A stretch of DNA of 64,000 bases from Sorex araneus (lineage: Eukaryota > Chordata > Mammalia > Eulipotyphla > Soricidae), in contig NC_073313.1 in the NCBI RefSeq assembly GCF_027595985.1, forward strand, positions 80,313,994 to 80,377,993, in the 5' to 3' direction. This document shows, in pieces, positions 56,821 to 64,000 of this stretch. Made by a program: the position numbers and the translations under genes. A model generated the notes under the pieces. That model saw nothing but the letters and a program-made list of their open reading frames with translations. It was not told where the DNA came from and did no database searches. Each line of letters opens with the position of its first letter. Within the stretch, counting starts at the first letter, position 1.

Positions 56821-56974
56821 TGCCGGAGAGATCATACAGCGGATGGGGTGCTTACCTTGCCAGTGGAAGACCCTGATTCAATTCCCAGCATCCCATGTGG
56901 TCCCCACTGCCTGCCAGGATTGATCCCTGAGTGCAGAGCCAGGACTAAGCCATGAGCACCACAAAACAGAAAAC
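56821..56974 (+). mobile_element. Old type A SINE
   Basis: Diverged plus-strand copy; 'tttcatggatgg' (left) and 'tttcatggacg' (right) are the likely duplication. Confidence 0.8.
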
Positions 56975-57011
56975 TTTTTCATGGACGCTTGGTCTCCTTT
57001 CAAACCTTCCA

Positions 57012-57140
57012 GTGGGCGGGGGAGACAGTGCATGGTGTTAAGATACTTGCCTTGTATATACAACCTTAGTTCAATCTCCAGTACAATATGGCATCCCCAG
57101 AGCGAACCCAAAGCATAGACCCAGGAGCAGGCTGGCACAC
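57012..57140 (+). mobile_element. Very old type A-like SINE
   Basis: 'gggagacagtgcatggtgtt', 'cttgccttgtatatac' and 'ttcaatctccagtac' follow the SINE head layout, heavily mutated. Confidence 0.5.
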
Positions 57141-57742
57141 GACAAAGTGGGGCCTAACTCCACCTCCCTCAAAACTAAAATCCATCCCAAGTTCTCAACC
57201 CACCTCCCCAGGTAGTTTCAATGGTTGAGGAGCTGTCAGAGCTAATCTGTGGTCCTGTGCTTTCACACCGAGTAAAGTGATCAAGTTATGAAAGAAAGCA
57301 TTAGTGGGCTCTCCAGGGATACTAAATCTGGTCCCTACTCACCTTGCTGAGACAGGCTGCTCCAGCAAGCCTCCTAATTTTAGAATTCTATATTGCCACA
57401 TGGCTAACTGTCCCCTGGAGAAAAAGGGATTAGGATAAAGAGAAGGGGGCAAATGGAAACTATTAGAGCAATTGACAGAGGAAGTAAAAAAAGCAGTAGC
57501 CGATAAATATCATTTCCTCGTGGGCCTGCAGAGACTTTTGTGACGGGATCCCTAAGATTTACACATGTTATGCATGGCAGGAGAACTGAGTTCAATCCAG
57601 GAATGATTTCCCAAGCATCCAACATGGAATAAATAGTCCCTGATCACAGCTGAATGTGGCCCTAAAAAAATAATAATAAACCTTTCTACACTTGGTGGTT
57701 TGCAGAAAATCAGGTTTTGAAAGATATTTAAAATTCTCTGAG
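57141..57742. other. No gene recognised
   Basis: Apparently unique DNA. No feature seen. Confidence 0.4.
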
Positions 57743-57934
57743 GGGCTGGAGAGATAGCACAGCGGGTAGGGCGTTTGCCTTGCACGTGGCCGACCCAGGT
57801 TCAAATCCCAGCATCCCATATGGTCCCCTGAGCACGGCCAGGGGTAATTCCTGAGTATAGAGCCAGGAGTAACCCCTGTGCATCGCCAGGTGTGACCCAA
57901 AAAGCAAAAATAAATAAATAAATAAATAAATAAA
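57743..57934 (+). mobile_element. Young type A SINE with (AAAT)n tail
   Basis: Full-length copy whose A tail has become a (TAAA)n run. 'aaaattctctga' flanks it on both sides (57729 and 57935). Confidence 0.95.
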
Positions 57935-57946
57935 ATTCTCTGATTC

Positions 57947-58534
57947 CTCCAACCCCTATGCAGGAGAATGCTAGAGAGAGTATCTCAGTTGCCAAAGCGG
58001 AGAGTTACTGTCAATAAGTCACACCGGTGACTATAATGAGTGTAGTGTGTCTGAGTGCAAAGGTAGGCATAGAACTGTGTCTCTAAGAGGGCCAAGGTTC
58101 ACAAAAGAAAGCTCAGGCTGTATGTAGACCAATGTACAGAAAACCCAGGGCCTGAGTCTGCCTTTGAACCTGTTTGGGCTGGTTTGGTCATATCGGAAGA
58201 GGACCTGAAGGAAAGGAAGGGGAGAAATGAGAGTCCAGGAAACATAGGAAGTAGCCTTTGATCTGATTTGGAAGAGAGGTGTTCCCTGCCCTTTGGTGTT
58301 TTTAGAGAATTGCACTTTTAGGAAAGTTGGAGATAAGGGCATCTTCTGCTGCTAGAGAATAGTACTAGTGACATACCTATCCTCTGCAATGAGATTGGGG
58401 GCAGAGAGAGGAAATGCATGCAGGCCCATTGAACACCCATGACGAGAGAGTAGAGAACAAATCCCAAGATTGTCATGATCTCACTCACTGATGGGCTTTG
58501 TTTTGGGCCACAGCAGCTGTACTCGGGGTTTTCT
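57947..58534. other. No gene recognised
   Basis: Apparently unique DNA. No feature seen. Confidence 0.4.
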
Positions 58535-58695
58535 CCTGGTTCTGATTTTGTTTTGTTTTGGGGGCTGCACCTGGTTGTACTCAAGTGTTACTCCTGGCTC
58601 TGTGCTCAGGGATCACTCCTTAGGGGATCAGATGGGGTGCACGGGATTGAACCTGGGTCAGCAGCTTTTAAGAAAAGCTCCCTACATGCTGTCCA
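58535..58695 (-). mobile_element. Old type A SINE
   Basis: Diverged minus-strand copy ('gttactcctggctctgtgctcaggga', read in parts). Confidence 0.75.
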
Positions 58696-58747
58696 GTTGC
58701 TGTTTCCTGACTATTTTTTTTGAGAGAGAGCTTTTCCTTGGCATGGA

Positions 58748-58908
58748 AAGTATGTTTGGGTCACACCAAGCAGTGTTGAGGGGCAACTCCTGGCTCTGTT
58801 CAGGGGTCACTCCTGGCAGTGTTCAGTACACCATACATGCTGCCAAAGATAAAACTGTCGTTGACAGCATAGAAGACAAGCTCTTTGCCCCTGTACTATT
58901 TCTTTGGA
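58748..58908 (-). mobile_element. Old type A SINE
   Basis: Second diverged minus-strand copy just after the previous one; 'tttgggtcacaccaagcagtg' begins its body. Confidence 0.7.
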
Positions 58909-59399
58909 CCAGGATGAGAAAAAGTATCCCAAAAGTGAACTTGGGGAAATCAATTTTTAGGGGAAATGAATGGAAAAGGGACAAGGGAAACACAAAACCA
59001 GAAGGCTGTTTTCTTTGAAAGTTCAAATTTTGTAACTGTTTGCTTAGAAATGTGTTCCTTTGATCTTTGTCTGTTAAGTGAGTTTAAAAAGTGTTTTCTG
59101 AGAAGAAAGTGGTATTTAATTGGCTACAATTTTCACATTGAAACTCATTTGGTTTTATGTACTCATAAAACAAGTCTTCGTGGAAATGAATTTCTTTGGT
59201 TAGAATTCAAATCCTGAGTGACTGAATTTCATCTGACCCTCTATTAGTGTGTAAGTACTGGGGAGTACAAAATTAAGGTTGCTGGAATGGGGTGCCTCCA
59301 CCCGGTTTCCACACATTCCAGCAACCCTGGCATCCGTTGGGGTAGTGGCTTTTATATTAAATGTTTTTAAATAAGGTTAAAACTGAACTGGTTACATTT
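58909..59399. other. No gene recognised
   Basis: AT-rich, apparently unique. Contains a near-palindrome of 'gctggaatg' and 'cattccagc' at about 59281-59324. Confidence 0.4.
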
Positions 59400-59512
59400 G
59401 GTGCTTGTGAGAAGTTCGATCCTTCACATGCCTCTTGAGTTCCACAGGGAATGACCCTGAATACCAAGCCAGGAGTATCTCATAATCACTGCCAGGAGTA
59501 GCCCCAAATCAA
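59400..59512 (+). mobile_element. Very old SINE body
   Basis: 'agaagttcgatccttca' and 'actgccaggagtagcccc' are SINE-like. Heavily decayed. Confidence 0.45.
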
Positions 59513-59569
59513 AATAGAACAAGAAAAAACAAAAAGAATTAAAATATAATGATAATAATAAATGTCTTG

Positions 59570-59738
59570 GGGCTGAAGCAATAGCACAGCGGGTAGGGCA
59601 TTTGCCTTGCATGCGGCGGGTCCGGGTTCGATTCCCAGCATCCCATATGGTCCCCTGAGCACGGACAGGAGTAATTCCTGAGTGCAGAGCCAGGACTAAC
59701 CCCTGAGCATCGAGTGTGACCCAAAAAGCAAAAAAAAA
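59570..59738 (+). mobile_element. Young type A SINE
   Basis: Full-length plus-strand copy; 'aaatgtctt' flanks it on both sides (59561 and 59743). Confidence 0.95.
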
Positions 59739-60004
59739 GAAGAAATGTCTTATGTTAGCCAGAATATTATTTTGTAATATTTCATTCTCTGCCGCTATTA
59801 TTGCTTTGTCTTCTCAAAACTGGGAGAAGTGATAGTCAATATCTCTGAGTTGTCATACATAAAAGAAATTCTGCATGTAAAATGTTTACAGAGCTGCATA
59901 ACTTAAAGTAGGGGTACAATAATATTTTCAGGTACTGTAATTTCCCTTAAATTAAGTGGAGACTTTGAAGATATAGATGAATATTGATTGATTTCTGGCT
60001 CAAC

Positions 60005-60145
60005 CACCTGCGCCATTGGTTAGGGGATTCCACAGTCATTCAATTCATTCCATATGACTGAAACAAAAGCACGAAAATATGTAAATCTGTTACTGTACCC
60101 ACACAGTTATTCACTAATAAAAAATAATAAAATAAAAAAGAAGAA
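60005..60145 (+). mobile_element. L1 3' tail
   Basis: 'aaatctgttactgtacccac' and 'agttattcactaataaaaa' are the end of an L1 3'UTR. Confidence 0.65.
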
Positions 60146-60159
60146 AGCTAACTTTTTTC

Positions 60160-60321
60160 TTTTTTTTCTTTTTTCTAAATTTATTTATTTATTTTTTTAG
60201 TGAGTCACAGTGAGGGTACAGTTACAGATTCACACCTTTTCGTGCTTGTTTTTCCCTCATGCAATGTTCGAGAGCCCATCCCTCCACCAGTGTCCATTCT
60301 CCACCACCAATGAACCCAGTA
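60160..60321 (-). mobile_element. Young L1 3'UTR, extremely truncated
   Basis: Only ~160 bp of the 3'UTR with T-rich tail at left. 'taacttttttctt' flanks it on both sides (60149 and 60323). Confidence 0.88.
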
Positions 60322-60335
60322 TTAACTTTTTTCTT

Positions 60336-60684
60336 TTACTATTTTATTTTATTCTTTTATATCCAAACAAATCCCACTATAATATTAAGAATGTTTCATT
60401 TATTGTTTATTTCCATTTTCCCACTTTATTCTTCCAATGATCACTTGATATATTTAATTCTCTCTATGGTTATTGCTGTAATTTCTGAAATAGTCAAATA
60501 ATTGGTAAGATGAATAAATTGGCAATAATTTCATTTTCAAAAAAAATTCATCCCATTTGGATAAAGTATAATTCCTTGTTTTAATGGATATGCAGCATTC
60601 CATTCTATAGTCAGAGGGTCCCAAACTGATTTGAGCTGCACTAAATGCCCCTGGAAATCTATCTTTCAGAATTTCTCCTTTTGT
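60336..60684. other. No gene recognised
   Basis: AT-rich DNA. No feature seen. Confidence 0.4.
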
Positions 60685-60876
60685 TTGTTTTGGAGGGGAT
60701 TTGGGAAGAGGAGGGTTGGGCCACACTAGGCTTTGTTCAGGGTTTACTCCTGGCTGTGCTCTTAGGGATCACTCCTGGGGGGATTCAGTGGACCATACGG
60801 GATGCCTGGCATTGAACCCGGGTTGGCTGCTTACAAGGCAAATGCCCTTCCTGCTGTGCTCTATCACTCCAGCTCC
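60685..60876 (-). mobile_element. Old type A SINE
   Basis: Diverged minus-strand copy, with head near 60840-60875. Confidence 0.75.
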
Positions 60877-60882
60877 TCTTGT

Positions 60883-61062
60883 TTTTGTATTGGGGCCATA
60901 CGCATTGGTGCTCACTGCCTACTCCTGGCTCTGTGCTCAGGGGGATCACTCCTGATGGTGCTAAGGTGATTATAAGCAGTGCCAGGGACTGACACCAGGC
61001 CAGTCACATTCAAGGCCAGCACCTTGACCATTCAAGGCCAGCAATGCTATCTCTCCAGCCCT
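60883..61062 (-). mobile_element. Old type A SINE
   Basis: Second diverged minus-strand copy. A local duplication ('attcaaggccagca') occurs in its head at about 61008 and 61031. Confidence 0.7.
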
Positions 61063-61378
61063 GTCCTTAAACTGAACAAACATAAAGCTCCCCTCAATTA
61101 AACTCGGAGCCACTGTTGCCTTCCTCCCTATTGCAGCACCACAACCCCATCCCCCAGGAGTGGTATTATCCACTTTCAGCAACACTGAAAGATGAGATAT
61201 GTACTATTTTTCATCAACTAAACTGTTACTTTCAGACATATAGTAGATTTCCAATGTCTTGCTATTTTGACCAATACTAAAACTTAAACACTTGTCAAAG
61301 GTCATATCCAATTGGCGGGGGGGGTGTTGAAAAATGAAACTCATGTTTTGTGTTGCTTTTTATACCATAATTGACATT
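61063..61378. other. No gene recognised
   Basis: Apparently unique DNA. No feature seen. Confidence 0.4.
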
Positions 61379-61632
61379 GGGGCTGGATCGATAGCACAGT
61401 GGGTAGGGTGTTTGCCTTGTACACAGCCACCCCCGGTTCAATTCCTCTGTCCCTCTCGGAGAGCCCGGCAAGCTACCAAGAGTATCCCGCCTGCACAGCA
61501 GAGCCTGGCAAGCTATCCGTGGCGTATTTGATATGCCAAAAACAGTAACAACAAGTCTCACAATGGAGACGTTACTGGTGCCTGCTCGAACAAATTTATG
61601 AACAACAGGATGACAGTGCTACAGTGCTACAA
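61379..61632 (+). mobile_element. Type B SINE, full length
   Basis: The clearest type B copy. It has the tRNA-like head shared with type A, then 'cctctcggagagcccggcaag', and ends in the tandem 'cagtgctacagtgctaca'. 'aattgacattg' flanks it on both sides (61368 and 61631). Confidence 0.95.
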
Positions 61633-61894
61633 TTGACATTGCAGAGCTTTGCTCATGCCAAGATCCAGAATGAGGAAGCTCTGGGCCCTCTAAATATTAC
61701 TGTTCAATTTAGTTTTAAGACATTTCTATATTGTCTTTGGATTGTTTGAAATGCAAGGAAGCCATGTTTAATGCAATTACTCTGGAACCTTTAAGGATAT
61801 ACAGACTGCTGTGGAAAGAAAAGCAGCAGGATCTACCTGACTTCTTCTGCTATTCTACCTCATCCTAAAATTTCCTTCTAATCACAGTGCTTTC

Positions 61895-62345
61895 ATTTTT
61901 ATTGTTTCCATTTTTATTGTGGTAACATTGATTTACAACACTGTATAAATTTCCAATGTGCAGCATCAGAGTTCAATATCTCCTTGTACTGTATGTCACT
62001 GTTACTATCATCCCGTTGCTCATCAATTTGCTCGAGCGGGCACCAGTAATGTCTCCATCATAAGACTTGTTGTTACTGTATGTATAGAGAAATATTGCAT
62101 CCACCATCATACTGCTGCCCCATTTCACCCATGCTCCAGCTCCCAGTAATCACCAATCTGTTTTTAGTATCTTTGAGTTTTTGTTTTATTTGCTCCTCTG
62201 TTCAACTGTTTTGATTTTTTTAATTTCTATTTTATTAAAACATGGTTTACAAAGTTATTCTTAGTTGAGTTGCATACATATGATACTGCAGCACCAATCC
62301 CACCACCAGTGTCAACTTTCCTCCACAGTTTGGTTTAATTTTAAC
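61895..62345 (-). mobile_element. Old L1 tail fragments with a type B SINE piece
   Basis: Two L1 3'-terminal blocks on the minus strand (61895-61960 and 62210-62345, 'gtttacaaagttattcttag'). A partial minus-strand type B SINE tail (61998-62085) lies between them. Confidence 0.55.
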
Positions 62346-62356
62346 CAATGTGATAC

Positions 62357-62361
<5 letters not shown>

Positions 62362-62399
<38 letters not shown>
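62362..62399. repeat. (TA)n microsatellite
   Basis: Uninterrupted alternating A/T, about 38 bp. Confidence 0.96.
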
Positions 62400-62402
<3 letters not shown>

Positions 62403-63748
62403 CACAAAACGGTATTCCGTAAAAAGCAATAAATCCCTACCCACCCTCCCCAATTCAAAGTTCCCCAGCCTGGAGGCAAATTCTTTTATCCATGCCTGTT
62501 TAGTGATAACTCCATGTTTCAATACCTGCTTTTGTTGGTTTTACCTTACTAAATGACAATAGACATTTTTTCCAGTCTCCCTTATGTTCTTCCCCCACCC
62601 TTCATACATTGTATCACTACTTTTACCTCTTCTCTTTGTCTCTCTAGTTCACTATACACATATAAACCCTAAACCTGTCTTGCTTTTTCCACCTGAGACA
62701 GTATCTGGACTTCCTACTTAATGAGACTAACACAACCCCTCCATTTCTTCCCCTCTGCCTGCCACCGTAGTGACTGTACTTGCACAGAGACAAAGGTGAT
62801 AACATTCCCATTCAATTTGGAACCATAATTACACCACTCTTGCTTTACCAAGACGCTGGTTGACTCTAAAACCAGAAAGCCAGAATTAAGATCACCTTTG
62901 AAAGGACCAAATACTGTTCACAGAATAGCAAAGTTGAATACTACCACTGGATTTTCTCATCTGTCTGCAGTCTTGATCCACATTCCAATAAGTGTTCAAG
63001 CAAATTCTCTTTCCTGGCAACTGTTCAGAACCAGGTCACATCTGAGGTTGCTTCATATTTGAAGTCTGACTGCACAGTTTGTTGTTTTTCCTGGTCGTTT
63101 CTATTTGCCATTGTTTTTTTCTTTAGGGGATCGAAAAGCTATGCCTTCCAGATCATGATTATTAATCTACAGCGGGGACTCTGTTTATCTATATTTTCTG
63201 GAATCATCGCATTCAACTGGAAATCTCTTTTTCTAATCTGGGAGATTTTCCTCCCACTTTTTTACTTCAGTTGCTAATTCAAACACACACATTATTGTTT
63301 TCTTTTAGGGCATTCTGTACCATAGTCATGACTTATCCTCAGTGTAGATAGGATTTTGCTGATTTTAATGGATGCAAAAACTTTTCAAGGATTTGAAGAT
63401 TTCAGATTTTGGCGCGCTCCCAAGCAAAGCTCAAGGAAGCCTTGAAACAACTTCCAGCTATACTCGGTCAGTCAGGCCAAGTGGAGAGTTGAAGATCTTT
63501 AGGGTTTTTTTTTCTCTGTCCCTTGAGTGATCCGTTTCCCTGGAAACTTTTTGTTCCTGTCTTTCCGTAAATGATTTTGAGCCGTTTATCTGTTTCTATT
63601 CAAAGATGAGTTCATGGAAAGACGGATGGCCAAGTCCACGAACGCCAACGACTGATGGTTTTGTTCTAGGGTCGGGGGGCTGGGGCCGGTGGAGGTCAGC
63701 CCTCCTGCCCTGAAGCCCCGAAATCCCCCCACCCCAAAGTTACTTCCT
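62400..63748. other. Mostly unique DNA downstream of the SMIM10-like gene
   Basis: No repeat or ORF that I can name. If the SMIM10-like gene has a long 3'UTR it would lie here, on the minus strand. GC content rises from about 63600. Confidence 0.4.

Positions 63749-64000
<252 letters not shown>

Overview
The window looks like mammalian, most likely shrew (Soricidae, Eulipotyphla), genomic DNA. It is dominated by L1 (LINE-1) copies and by tRNA-headed SINEs. The SINE head has A- and B-box-like promoter motifs and a body ending in 'gtgtgacccaaaaagcaaaa'. I recognise this from memory as the Sorex-type SINE; no database was searched. Gene density is very low. There are no tRNA genes, CRISPR arrays or prokaryotic features.

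Gene-like content is limited to four items. (1) 21313-22473 (+) is a complete, intronless 386-codon casein kinase 2 alpha retrogene, derived from CSNK2A1. It keeps the catalytic residues but has lost basic substrate-recognition residues. (2) 44724-46033 (-) is a chimeric retrocopy: a full 107-nt U6 snRNA fused directly to the NPM1 start codon, followed by the NPM1 coding region (one 1-base frameshift), 3'UTR and a short A tail. (3) 63749-63979 (-) is a 76-aa SMIM10-family small membrane protein beside a GC-rich patch at the right edge. (4) A weak promoter-like, GC-rich patch lies at 5150-5300 with no ORF behind it.

Layout. 0.8-3.1 kb: L1 3' ends. 4.3-5.8 kb: first copy of an old segmental duplication. 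6.1-20.5 kb: almost continuous minus-strand L1, including a near full-length copy, younger copies nested in it and a twin-primed L1. 20.6-26.4 kb: second copy of the duplication, now hosting the CK2 retrogene. 26.9-27.5 kb: solo LTR. 28-34 kb: sparse SINE/L1 fragments. 34.7-40.4 kb: a second segmental duplication. 39-43.3 kb and 54.6-55.3 kb: four related ORF-less elements with GC-rich 5' parts and L1-like 3' ends. 44.0-49.8 kb: a large inverted repeat whose left arm holds the U6-NPM1 insertion and whose right arm keeps the empty target site. 49.9-50.6 kb: LTR-like block. 51-62.4 kb: old L1s and many SINEs. 62.4-64 kb: mostly unique DNA leading to the SMIM10-like gene.

The genes do not form an operon or pathway. 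What unites the window is L1-driven retrotransposition: it explains the SINEs, both retrocopies, the U6 chimera and probably the ORF-less elements. The most unusual items are the U6-NPM1 fusion with its in-window empty site, the CK2 retrogene, and the ORF-less element family with 332-bp-period direct repeats and an apparently covarying GC hairpin.
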